This document shows, in pieces, positions 47,936 through 59,480 of a DNA stretch of 64,000 nucleotides. Location of the stretch: NCBI GenBank assembly GCA_008933995.1, contig WARS01002855.1, positions 186,001-250,000 of the forward strand. The letters run 5' to 3'. Origin of the DNA: Datnioides undecimradiatus (taxonomy: Eukaryota > Chordata > Actinopteri > Lobotiformes > Datnioididae). A program made the position numbers and the translations under genes. The notes beneath the pieces were generated by a model. The model saw only the letters and a program-made list of their open reading frames with translations, made no database searches and was not told the DNA's origin. Position 1 is the first letter of the stretch; every line of letters starts with the position of its first letter.

Positions 47936-48820
47936 GAGAGAATCAGAAAGAACGACGAAAATAGAGGGAAGTGTGTGTGTATGTGTGTGTGAGAAAGAGA
48001 GAGAGGGAGAAAGGGAGGGAGAGAGAGAGAGAGGAAAATAAGAGCCATCAGTCCCATCTATCTGACTCTCATACTACTGGATATTATTATTTTTGGGGGG
48101 TATCTCTTCATTTCCTTCATCTTATATTTCATCGCTCATATTTAATCATAAGTTTGGTTCGGGTTTGTTTTTTATTCTTGGAGACTTCTCGCCTCGACTC
48201 GACTCCGGTCTGCTGGTTTCTAATCCTCTCTCTCCACTCATTGCATGGGACGACAGCCATCCGCGTTCACATCTGCGCTTATTTTGATTATTTTTTAATT
48301 TTTTTTTCTCGCCTCCGGACTAAAATTCCTCCTCAGCCGAGCGCCCGACGGACCGGACCCGACCGTGAGCCACCGCGAACTGAAAGGGGACTTTCACTCC
48401 TGCGCCTCCGGGATTCAATTTGCCTTCCTTGTGTGCGTTTATTAGTGCGGGGCTGAGTTAGTTTGAGGGGGAATTTGAAAGGAAGCGTGGAGTGACAGCA
48501 ACTCCTGAAGGCTCAGCCCGTCTGAGCGGATGAATTAGACTCGGTCAACATGGTGCCATTTTGGAGATAAGTCCCCCTCTTTTAGTTCGTTTCTTTCCAC
48601 ATTTGTCTTCATGGGACGGGCGGAAAAGCGGGACGTCAGGTGGAGAATTTGAGCGCACACACGCGTCACCTGGCCGCGCACCTTTTGACGGCGCGCCTGT
48701 CAATTAGTATCGCTAATTGGATTATTCTGATCTTGAACTTAGAGCCTGCAGGTTGCTCTTCTCCGCCTCCTCCACCCCCGCGCCTCCCCTCACCTCCCCC
48801 CCTCCTCTTCCCTGGAAGTT
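47900..48820 (+). other. dbp 5' leader
   Basis: A GA microsatellite (47900-47941 and about 47990-48033) is followed by T-rich and then GC-rich sequence up to the start codon. Three short upstream reading frames are present: 48245-48298 (17 residues), 48550-48570 (6 residues) and 48611-48652 (13 residues). All end before the main ATG. No splice sites are obvious within it. Confidence 0.45.
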
Positions 48821-49016
48821 ATGTCAAGGCCTCTCGCGCAGCTCTTACCGCCGGATCTCCCTGCCGGGGCCACGAGCCCCCAGTTTGGGGCCAGCAACCC
48901 AGCTGGAAGTGCCCCTCAAGGTGGACACCTGACCTCCATGACCAACCTGAAGTCGCTGCTCCAGCTGCCAATCAAGGCCGACCAGAGAGGCACCAAGGAC
49001 TGCTGCGAGATGAAAG
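48821..49016 (+). CDS. dbp: dbp coding exon 1
   Basis: 196 bases, ending in phase 1 at AAAG|GTGGGT. Encodes MSRPLAQLL through DQRGTKDCCEMK. The donor runs straight into a GT-rich tract carrying two CACGTG sites. Confidence 0.85.
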
Positions 49017-49682
49017 GTGGGTGTGTGCACGTGTGCACGTGTGTGTGTGTGTGTGTGTGTGAGGGGTCCTGTAGGCTTGAAACTTTAAAGAGGCAGTGAG
49101 GAAAATACCTCAGCCAGCAAGTCCGTGCGGGTGAAATCCACTTCTGAGTCACTATAAACGCATTAAAATGTATTTTAATATAGTGTGATAGAAGTTTGTG
49201 TGATGCATTATGGGAAATGTGAGTGGAGGTTTGGAGAAAATCCACATTAAATGCAGTAAAGTAGTATAAATAGTAACAATAAATGCAGTTTTGAAGCCCC
49301 GGCAGAGATATTTTATGAATATTTGAGTGATTTTAGCTAAATTAGTCAACGACAGCAGATTAATAAGATCATATTTTTGATGTTCTTAGTGCAAAATGTG
49401 ATGGTTTGCTGATTTTCTTTGTCAGATATGATATGTAGGGGAGTACGTTTGGGTTTAGGACTGTTTGCTGTGCTCATTTTAACCCAAAACATAAATGTTG
49501 GATTAATCAATAATCAATATAATCCCAATTGGCTGTGCAAGCAATCAATACAGAGCCTATAAGTCTCTGCAGAAATGTCACAGGAATATTGCTGTGATTA
49601 TTCACTGTGTGTGTGTGTGTGTGTGTGTGCATGTGACTGAGTGGGTAGGTGTGATTGTAAAAGACAGAGGCCCTGCTTATCC

Positions 49683-49715
<33 letters not shown>

Positions 49716-50131
49716 CTGCACATGCACATGCACACACTGTTTTCACTTCAGCCTTCCTCCTTCTGGCCCACTGGATTTTGTTTTTATATGAAACGTTTCC
49801 TTTTTGCATTTGGTGGAGAAATGAAATGATCAGGAGGAGGAGGAGGAGGAGGAGGACTGGAAGAAGAGGGCTTTAAAAAAAGAAACACAATCTGGAGTGG
49901 ATGCCATCAAAATGCAGCCAAAGCAGCAGCAGTGGCGGCGGCGGCGGCGGTGGCAGAGCAGTCGTTTGTGTTGAATCTGATTCTCTGGTCTGTTTAAATA
50001 AAGGTTACTGAGTGGGATTGAATTGTTTCCCATCCACCAGCTGCCATGACAAATATTAACCAGGCTGCCTCTCCTTCCTCTCTTGCTGTGGGGATGTCAT
50101 AACTCCTAGTCAGCTGCTGTCACACACACAC

Positions 50132-50172
<41 letters not shown>

Positions 50173-53100
50173 GTGTTTGTCATGCACGTGAGGACACTGC
50201 ATGGGTTTCTCTCACCGCGTCCACACAGACATGAAGTGTATCCTCTGTTTAAACCCTGAAATAAGCATTTGTCTCTGTGGGGACGTGCTAACATGGACTG
50301 TCAACAGTCCGTCCTCACAGCTCCAGCTAAAAACTGAGCACAGCCAGGGAGAAAAACAAAGCCATCACGCTGCCCATGTGCTCCCTGCAGGCTGGCGGCC
50401 CCTGGTGGCCTCTCAGCGTAACCGCGCCTCCTTTTTCTCCTCCTTTGCATGAGGAGGAGGAGATGATGGTGAGCGCGGCTGACAGGCTCTCCACAGAGTC
50501 CGAGAGCAGCTCAGAGGCCTGGGCCAGCCTCGCTGTCAGCGCCCGTGGAGCGGAGCAGTCTCCTAACCATAGGTGATGCGTTCAGGGGTGTAACAGAAGA
50601 TGCTGCGTGTGTGATGCTTTTGGCTTCTCCTGGTGCCTTTCTCCACGAGGCAGAGTCGATGCTTCACTCGCTCGCCCTCGTGCTTTTCTTCCCTCCCTGG
50701 CTGGCTTTGTTTGACGCCTTCACAAACACCCACTCCATCTAGCACATCTCTCCCTCTCCCTCTCGTCGTTCTCTCTGTCTGTCGTTCTCTCTCACACGTC
50801 TTTGAGTTTTTCCTCTCGCTCTTTCCTGTCTTGCTCTCTCCCGCGGTCCCTCAGCTGATTTACATTTTCTCAGGCTCCGTCTCATCTGTGACAGTGTGCA
50901 CTCTCATCCCTACTATTCCCCTCCTGCTCCTCTTTTCAGTCTCTCCTCCTGCTGCTCTTAAAGGGATTTCCCCATTTGATCCAAAGCCCTCTGTTGCTTT
51001 CTCATCTTTTTCCGCAGATCCTGCAGGCGCCAGGACATGTTTTATCATTTTAAACACTCGCATGTGCAGGATTTAGTCGCTGTGCATCCAAACTGATAAA
51101 GTGCACACTCAAATGACTGATTTCTACTCCCGAAAAATCACTTTGTGCTCCTGGATTGCTGCCATGTCATCGCAGCAGGAGGTAGCTGCTAGTCACAGGT
51201 TGTTGTGGCTAGCGTTAGCCGCAGGCTATCAGCTGTGTTATGGCACTGAGGTGCCGACAAACACCGAACACATTCCTTCCTGTTAATGTTGTCACGTTTT
51301 CCTTCAACACAGTTTATTAAAGTTGTGACGCTGCGCAGTCTGGCTGACACACACCGTAAACAGCCAAGCTGTCAGGACACAGACGGGATAGATGAGGAGC
51401 TGCAGTCTGATGCCGTTTGGATTGTGCCTGTTCGGTCGTGTGTCATGCATATTTTAAAGTTTCAGCAGTGTTGTTTAACATTTTGTGTCCAGACTGAGCC
51501 CAAGTCTCTCTTCTCTTGTCCAGTGTGGACCCATAACTGCTTCCATCCACCTGTGTTTGTGCTGAATTCACTCATACACAATGCAGAGCTTTACTCTGTG
51601 CTGAGGTGGAGAAGTTAGCAAATCAACAAAGTGCAATGGAGACAGACTGAAATCATGAAGCAGATGAAGCGCGTGACCTTTAAACATCACAAAAACAGTG
51701 GAGGAGGAGATCGCAGCAGATTATTGAATTAATTATTAATTGTTGATTTGCAAGGAAAATACAACAAATTTGCAACAGAAACATTCTTGCAGATTGTTTT
51801 TCTGTCAGACTTAGATTATCATAGGTTTTGACTTTGCAAAGTGGTGAAATTACACAGAGTATTTGTGACTTTAATCTCACAGAATATTTTACTTTCATTT
51901 TGCAACCTCGCATTTTGCATTTTGTAACCGCTCCTCCTCCAGCTCCGTTCATTTGTTGTTTACTTTCCTTGATGATTCTGTTTCTCTAGCCTTCGTCTTG
52001 TTTTGATGATCTATTTAGCATTTGCACCAAGTCTGGATAAGTTCGGCCGCCTCAAAGTTAAAGTAGTCTGCACAGAAGCTGCTAACCGTTGCTAACTGTG
52101 GTTGCCAGCACCACCACAGGTGAATCTGAGATGCTGGCGTTGATGAACAGGTCGGGCTCCAGAGGATAAACGTGTCTCTCGCCTTCAAACTGATTTTCAT
52201 CAGATTAAAACTGCTGCTTTTGTTCGATCCGTCGTCTCTGCCTCAGTGTGGTAACGAGCAGGCGGCCCTCTGAACAAACTGGCAGGCAGATGAGGAAGAT
52301 GAGGACGACGATGATGAGCAGAGAGATTATGAGGAGCACGAATACGATGGCCTCGACTCTCTGCGCCGTCCCTCCCTCCCTCCCTGCATCTTCCCCTCTC
52401 TCCCTCCTCGGCTGTTCTCACGTTGTTATCGCTCTCGTCTTCATGTCCTCTAATCCCTTTAAATTTGAATTTCTGGCCCTCCTGATGCTCCCTCTCCGTC
52501 TCCCCGGCCCGCTCCCTCTTTCTCATTACTCCCTCTCCCTCGCTCTGTCATCCCAGGCCCAGTTAAATATGCTCTTTTATTACTATTTTATTGGGTTTTA
52601 TTATTCAGTGTGCCATTTATTCAATATGCACTTTTGCAGCTGTAACTCTGTAGAATAATATTATGAGAGGATCGCGGCACTAAACAATCACTCTCGCTCT
52701 CTGCGTGCGTTTCAGTGTTTGACTCTCAGTGTTTTCAGTTACTTATATTGTTGTGGGTGGCGGCTCATTGATGCCTGATGTCTGTATCTGTGTTTCCATC
52801 GGCCCCCCTCCCTCCCTCCCCTCTGCGGGAGGTCAGAGTGCGCGGTCAGTCAAGTCAACTTTATTTATAGATGCCTTTTAACGATCGCGGCTAAGTGCTT
52901 TACGGAAAGCAAAGCACAGGAGCGCAGACGTCCCCCCGGTGTTTATCAGACAACAGTGCAGCCCCTGGAGCTGTTTGTTGATCGCTGTTGTCTTTTAAAA
53001 TGATTTTCTCATGTGGTTTACTACATTATGGTTTGGATAATATGCTTATCTCCAGATTCAAAGCTATTGTGATACATGGGTATTGTTTAGATATTTATTG

Positions 53101-55778
53101 CAATATATATTTCTATTTGATGATGCTGTATTAACGCTACGACATGGAAAACTTTGAATCGTGTGCTCTGAAAACTGAAAATCATGAGCCATGTTTCTTT
53201 AAACAAAGGGAAAAGCAACATCTTGCTGTTGCGTTATAGAAAATATAAATGCATACATGTGCTGCCCTCTTGTGGCACACTATCTCCGTCTAGCACCGGC
53301 TGTGTTTTGACCCTTTGCGCTCGCTGTAGCTGGTCAGAGCTAATGAGAGCAATGTGAAGTCAGCAGTTATTAGTTTGTTTTCGCAGAGTCATGCTAAACA
53401 CATTTAGCGATCGTTGAGATAATATTGCAGTGGTGATGCTAATCTCTGTTAGCACGTTAATGCTAATTCCCATTATGGGTTAGCATCAAGCTCACGAAGT
53501 AAGCTCCAAGTTGAAATAACAATTCAGGATTAGAAAAACACAGGAAATAAAAACAGTTCAGTTGTGCAAATAATATTTTAAGACATATTGTTGTGCAACT
53601 TTGAGTTGCCGAAGTCTCGTGAGTTGCACGCGTCTGCAGATGAGACGGCGTCAGGGGACGGATTTGACAATGGGCCTCTAACTTTGGTTTCACTGCTACT
53701 TTTAAGCTAAGCTGTGCATGCTAAGCTGTTGTGAACTGTGGTCACATGTTGGGGGGATGGGGGTCACATGATGATGTCATAGCGGCACAAGTCAACAAAC
53801 GTACTCAGGTGTGATGGTGACACTGCTGTGTGTAAAGAAGACATTAGCCAGAGATTAGCCACCAGTCGTACCAGACTGAGTCAGGTAGTAGCAGCGTGGC
53901 AGTGTGTATGAATCAGTGAGGGTGTGTTTTATTGCTCACTGCACGTGAATTCAACTATGTGAAAGGTCAAATAGTTTCTCTTTAAAGCATCAAACAGACA
54001 GAAGGAGTGAGCGCGTAGCCAGGATGTGCCGACTCGCAGAGATATCCATGCCTTTCCGGAGTGTTGATGAAAGCTAGCGGTGGGAAATTTGTCGGATTAC
54101 CCAGAAAACAAAAAGTCACGGGTGTTTTGATGTGCATCATGAGCCAACAGCGTGTATGTGTGTGTGTGTGCATGTTGCCCTAAGGAGATCAACCCATCTG
54201 GGTACCAGACATACCTCTTTAGGCATCTAAGTGTGTACGCACTAGAGAAATTCCCACTAATCAATTTGTCTGAAGACGTTCATGTGTCCATAAATGCACC
54301 AAATCGTTAGCATGTCTCTGGGTTAAAGGCCAAAAGGCATTGGTTGAAAACATGGGGGTTTCTTTTTACAGTCTATAAATCATTACTCCATCAGTTCGAG
54401 GACAGTTTAATTACAGTAAACAAATGAGATTGTCCGCCTCGCTCTTTAAAGTCCCAGTGAATCTGCAAAGCTGATATCGGTTTATCTGTTATCTTATCTT
54501 TCTTTTTGGCCTTTCACACAAACAGGGAATGGGAGGAGGAAAAGCTGAATTACAGAAACACAACACAGCCTCTTCTAGCACCAACAGGCTTCTTCTTCTC
54601 TTCCAGACAAAGACAAGCCCCTGGACTCCGATGAAGACTCTTTGGGAGTCAACGCCGGAGGCCCTGGTGGGTTGGGAGGAGCTCCTGGGTCCGGAGCGTT
54701 GCGGCCCAACTCCCAGTCAGCCTTCCTGGGCCCGCTGCTGTGGGAGAGGACCCTGCCGTGTGATGGAGGCCTGTTCCAGTTGCAGTACATGGACCTGGAG
54801 GAGTTCCTGACCGAGAACGGGATGGGGATGCACAGCAATGGGCCCAGCTCCACCAGCGCCCAGATCCCCTCCCAGGTAAGACTTACAGAGCGTGAAAGCA
54901 TCAGCAAACTTCACTTCATCTGCTCCGACTTTCCAAAAAAATATATCCTTACATTAGTAAAAGTGCAGGTTTGATCCTTTCTGAGATGAACACCCACCGA
55001 CCTGCACTGTGCAGGTAAACCTGGACCAGTTTCAGTTCTGCAGTTCATGAACACCCCACATATTTGAGTTTGCTAGCTAGCTTGTGAGCTAATACCAACT
55101 GTCTCAGCTAACTGGCAAGCTAATTCAATATGTTGACCCGACCACCTGCAGTCCATTATCCAAGCTGTGGTGCAGTCGGTAAGATGTACCTTCAAACGTT
55201 GGCTACGACAGAAACAAGGCAACAGGTCAAGATAAGTGGGTTTTACATCTAGGTTCAGATAAATGTGTCCAAGATGAGACACGAGCATTTCGTATCAAAT
55301 AAGGATGTGGCTAAGACGTAGCTGAATGCTAACGGTAGCTAATGGATTATCAAACATGTTGTTTTACCTCAAGAGAAGAACAAAGCCCCTCCCAGTTTTC
55401 TCTGTTCATTGTCTTTTCAGCTGCTTAGCCATTGAGAAACAGTGCCGTGATAACGATTTGCTGGATTTCATGTGGTTTTAAGACAAACTGCAGCACAGCG
55501 ATACAGCGTTGTCCTTTATGCTAACAGCGCGAGCTTTATTCTGACGAGCTGGATGAAGCTACGGCGCTCAGTGTTGAGGCTAATGGTCGTCTAAAAGCTT
55601 CTGGCTCTCTCCTCCCAGAGCTCCCAGTCGGCGGTTCCCAACCAGAGCTCCCAGTGCCCCCCGACCTCCCCTCCGCCCTGCTCCTCCTCATCCTCCTCCA
55701 TGTCTTCTTCATCCTCCTCTTCCTCGCTGCTGGGACTGGAGACCGTCCAACCACAACCGCCGCCACTGCCACCACCTC

Positions 55779-55809
<31 letters not shown>

Positions 55810-55838
55810 CATGATGGGAGGACCTGAGTGTCTACACG
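48821..55838 (+). CDS. dbp: Dbp-like PAR-bZIP transcription factor, 5' part (3 coding exons; gene continues past the window)
   Basis: Joined exons are 48821-49016, 54607-54875 and 55619-55838, all GT-AG with consistent phases, giving 228 residues plus one base. The N-terminus is MSRPLAQLLPPDLP with a SMTNLKSLLQLP block. Exon 2 holds FLGPLLWERTLP and YMDLEEFLTENG (about 104-136), a conserved PAR-bZIP activation-region signature. Exon 3 is Ser/Pro-rich with ten consecutive Gln. The PAR and basic-leucine-zipper exon was not found by 64000, so the gene is cut by the edge and intron 3 exceeds 8 kb. LLWERTLP points to DBP; HLF and TEF have LWDKTLPYDG/IWDKTIPYDG. Known role: DBP binds D-box sites (TTAYGTAA) as a circadian output factor driven by CLOCK:BMAL1 at E-boxes. 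The paralogue (dbpa or dbpb) is not resolved, and hlf remains a less likely alternative. Confidence 0.82.
49028..49041 (+). promoter_or_regulatory. Two adjacent CACGTG E-boxes at the dbp intron 1 donor
   Basis: CACGTG at 49028-49033 and 49036-49041, separated by two bases, 11 bases into intron 1. Mammalian Dbp is known to be driven by CLOCK:BMAL1 at promoter and intronic E-boxes. Here the sites sit inside a GT-rich tract, so they could also be chance interruptions of a microsatellite. Confidence 0.4.
49605..49629. repeat. (GT)n microsatellite
   Basis: Twelve GT units in dbp intron 1, the inverted partner of the CA tract at 49684-49713. Confidence 0.95.
49684..49713. repeat. (CA)n microsatellite
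   Basis: Fifteen CA units in dbp intron 1, followed by a short CACATG tandem. Confidence 0.95.
49832..49856. repeat. (AGG)n trinucleotide tract
   Basis: Eight AGG units in dbp intron 1. Confidence 0.9.
50121..50171. repeat. (CA)n microsatellite
   Basis: About 25 CA units with one GC interruption, in dbp intron 1. Confidence 0.95.
54607..54875 (+). CDS. dbp: dbp coding exon 2
   Basis: 269 bases, phase 1 to phase 0. Starts DKDKPLDSDEDSLG and holds the conserved FLGPLLWERTLP..YMDLEEFLTENG segment. Acceptor TTCCAG, donor CCCAG|GTAAGA. Confidence 0.93.
54876..55618 (+). other. dbp intron 2
   Basis: 743-base GT-AG intron with several GCTAGC/AGCTAGCT motifs (about 55070-55095). No other feature is seen. 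Confidence 0.85.
55619..55838 (+). CDS. dbp: dbp coding exon 3
   Basis: 220 bases, phase 0 to phase 1. Ser/Pro-rich (SSQSAVPNQSSQCPPTSPPP, then a Ser run), LGLETVQPQPPP, ten Gln (55778-55807) and GMMGGPECLH. Donor CACG|GTGAGT. Low complexity makes homology weak here; frame continuity and splice sites support it. Confidence 0.8.
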
Positions 55839-58800
55839 GTGAGTGAATATGAATTTGGGTGATTTTATTCCACTTTGATCCATTTGCATGGAGATTTGAT
55901 TGATTTGTTTGACAAGTTTCTTAATTATCCATGAGTTATTTACTTTGTGGGTCACTCCAAAGCAGAATGAAGTCGCAGAAGGAAACTTTTTGATGTCTTT
56001 GATATCATAAAATCCTAAAAATGCATTCAAAAAACAGCTTTATTGTTTTGAAATGAGCTCCTCAGGAGGTGCCAGCGAGATCAAAAATGACATTTTCACA
56101 TGAGAAGGCAACATTTGTGCACCAGCTAATCCAGTCAGACATACATGAAGCTGCACACGCAGAGGCCTTAATGCGATCTGGCACTAATGAGGATGCGGCC
56201 TCACATTAACTAACCCGATTGAAACCACCGGACTCCTTCAACAATAACCAGAGTAGGGTCTTCTCTAATTATATCTCTGATAAATTGCTGACACCCTGTT
56301 CTCCAGCCCTCCTCGGCTCCCTCCAACAGCCTGTTTTCATCTGTTATATATTCATAATTTATTGTTTCCTCTCTGCGCTGCTTTTGATGTGAACCAGAAC
56401 TGCCAGAACATCAGAGGGAGCTTTTCTGTCTGTCGCTCTTTTATTTCGTCTTTCTCTCGGAGATTTCACAAGTCTGACAACTTCCAATTCCGACTGAAAC
56501 CACAAAGCCTATTCTTTTTAACGCTGACGGTCACGTTTTTTTGTTTTAAATCCTGTGAGCCATCGAATGAATCATCGCCGCTAATTTCACGATGATTTAT
56601 TGATGACAGGTTGCCAGATGTCTTTGTAAATGTTCAGCGGTTGTGTAGACATTTAGAGGAGGGATGAGACAATGAGCGATGAGAGTGTGTCGAGACGAAA
56701 CCTTCTCTAACGGTTGTTGTCGTGTCGTGAATTTAATCTCGCCATTGAAGAAACTTGGACCGAACCAGGCGAAAGATAGAGAAGTTCAGATCTGACGCAT
56801 TTTAGAGAAGCAGAGCTGTGGTTGAACTGTAATTCAGAGCTTTGCTGTAATCAAACCTGCTTTAATTCACTGGTTTTGATCTGCATTAATCTGCAGCAGA
56901 CACAGAGTGACATTAGCATTCATTTGGACATGTTTAATTCATCCCGAGTGAGGGTAAATCCCTTATATTTGACCCTTTAGCATCTAAATGTTCCTCGGCG
57001 TTTGCTAGCTTGATGCTAACTTTGTCTGTCTGTAATTTGAAGCTGTGCAGGCAACACAATGTGGGGTTTCACTGAAAACAGCTTCCTGTTGCTGCTCAGA
57101 TGACAGCAGGAACCAAAACAAAGAGCTGAAGGATGCCAAACAAGCTTATTAACAGCTTCCTGAGCCATGATTAACATATTTATATGTAGCTCACGTAGCT
57201 AGCTCACACGTAGCTAGCTCACATGTAGCTGGCTCACAGTTGGGCGCAAACACAAGGACAAAATAAACCTGGTGCAGTAAACGTTGGATTAGCAGGTGCT
57301 GTAGATTCCTTCCTGTGTGTTTTCACGTGTGTAAATGCACATTGTTGTTGGTTTGTGTCCACTGACGCCACATGATTCTCACGTTGTCAGCCATGTCGCT
57401 TTGCGCGCAGGCTGAAGTTGTAAACGATCTTCCCGCTTTGCTGTTTGACGGATTGTCTGTTGTTTGTCGAGTGGCTGCACGGCAGAAATCAAGGAACCAG
57501 CTCTGGAGTTCTTATTTTTCTATGTGCTGTATTCAAACCGATGCTTTTTGCATAATTTGCATACCTTTACTACAGTGTGTCGAATAACGTGTTTGTACGC
57601 AGCTCCACGCAGGGCGAATAAATCAGAGAGAGGGAGAAAGAGAGATAAAGTGCCCAGCAGGATCCGATTCTGAGAAATCTGACTGGAACATCGTGTTTGT
57701 CTTTTTGTTCTGAGTCATAAACAATGAGAGAGGAGTTGTTTCGCTGTGTAAAGAGCAGAGGAGCAGCTTGATGAAAATGAAAATGACCAAAAAAACATTT
57801 GGAAAATGAGAAAGAAAGGGAGAGAGAGCAGGATCGAGCTGCTACAGAGGAGCAAATACCACTGGATACTGCTGCAAGGCTCTGAGTGTGTCTGCGTGTG
57901 TTCATCTCTGCCTGAGTGCCTCTGCAAGTGTCTATGAATATGCACCATCACTGTGCGCTTTGTGTGCGCGCCTTTGCATGCATATGCTTTTGTGTGTCTG
58001 TGCAGTGCACTGAACTTCTAACATGCATATGAGAGTGTCCTCCTTATTTCAGCATTTGCATGCAACTGTTTGGGCTTTAATGTGAACACGCTCTTGTGTG
58101 TGTGTGTGTTTGAGAGCGAGAGAATGCATGTGTGTGCTTGTGTGTGTGTGTGTGTGTGTGTGCTCTTTATTCTGAATTATAAACACGTGACTGGGCTGAG
58201 CATGATGCATCCAGCCAGAAATCCCTCAGGTCGTTGTGGAGCTGAAGTGTTACTACAGAGCTGCAGAGAGAATCGACCAGAGGAATAGACGGAGAATGGA
58301 CTGGTTATAATGAACTGATGCACAGACACGTCCGGTTTGATTTGAATTCACTCTGCGCAGAGGGAGGGAAACACACAACTGTGGTTTTATAAGCCGCTTT
58401 GATGATAGCTTCACCTGTTTGTTGCTTAAAATGCAATAAATCATAAATTTACCATCTGTGAGGATGCTAGCTCTGGTTTTTAGCATGAAGCAGGCAAAAA
58501 TGGAGATCAGCAGATGAACGCTGCAGGGATAAAACTTAGTAAACCAGCTGTGGCTATATAACTGTAGTGACTGGACACAAATATTCAGAAATAGAACATC
58601 AGGTTTTGTTTCCTAAACCTGGGGAACTCAGCTGTGTGCGCTGAGCCGAGCAGCGCTCTGAACACACACATCATTTTTAGTTATACCTGGTTTCAGCTGA
58701 AGGAGAATGTGTCCGGCTTGGTTTAAAACAATTTGCATCTGGGTTTTATGCGCCCGCACATCCATAAGCTGTGTTGCCACTGCAGGAAAACCCTGATCAG

Positions 58801-59084
58801 GACAGTTTACAGTAAATGAAGTCCTCGTATGGCGACTGCAGCCAGTCCATACAGAGTGGACAGAAAATGCAAGTCAGCATTTTATCGTGTGCCTCAAATA
58901 ATATGTAATATGAAATATCAAGCTCTACTTATAACCAAGAGTTAAAATCATGATTTACACACATTTCTATAATATACCGAAAGAGGTTGAAGCCCGAGCC
59001 GATCGTGTGCACTGTCATTTTGATTAAACGTGCAGTGATGATGCTGTTTAACTGAGCAAACTCCCACTGAGCTGCAAACACACG

Positions 59085-59480
59085 GCGTGTGTAGAAGTTG
59101 ACGTGGCTTTTGGGTCTTGCACCGTAACGACCAACGGGGGGCGACTGATTGTATGCAAGCCTATTAGAAAATTAACCAACGTGTGACTTGATTTATTAGC
59201 CCAGTAAACATTTTAATAACGCGTTTATGTTTCAGTCACTGGTTTCAAGTCTTATTTCATACAGAGCGATGTTCATGTTGTAAGTCAAAGTCCAGTTTAG
59301 AGGAAAGCAAATGATAAAGCAGGGTGCGCTTGAGGGTAGAGCTACAACGTGATTGACGAGTTGCTACCATGGCAACTGTAAACCTTGTCCTAATATGGTC
59401 ACTTCTGGGTCCAAAACATCCAATATGGCGACACGAAACTTGCAAAGCTGTTATGCAGAATGAGACGTTAAAGAGAGGCG
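59085..59480 (-). repeat. Degenerate teleost dispersed repeat
   Basis: Contains, in order, GGGGGGCGACTGATTGTATG, TTCAAGTCTTATTTCATACA, GAGCGATGTTCATGTTGTAA, ATGATAAAGCAGGGTGCGCT, GAGCTACAACGTGATTGACG and TGGGTCCAAAACATCCAATA. I recognise this as the antisense of a repeat common in percomorph introns and flanks. There is no coding frame and no intact ends. Confidence 0.6.

Larger units (their letters stand above)
49017..54606 (+). other. dbp intron 1
   Basis: 5.6 kb GT-AG intron. It holds CACGTG E-boxes at 49028, 49036, 50185 and 53942 and an inverted pair of GT and CA microsatellites (49605-49629 and 49684-49713). It also has AGG and GGC tracts (49832-49856 and 49934-49950), a CA microsatellite (50121-50171) and CT-rich sequence (about 50740-50850). 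No coding exon is recognised. Confidence 0.8.

Noticed and set aside
55536-56030. 164-codon minus-strand frame over dbp exon 3
   Set aside because: It is the antisense of low-complexity Ser/Pro/Gln coding sequence that has good splice sites and correct phase on the + strand.
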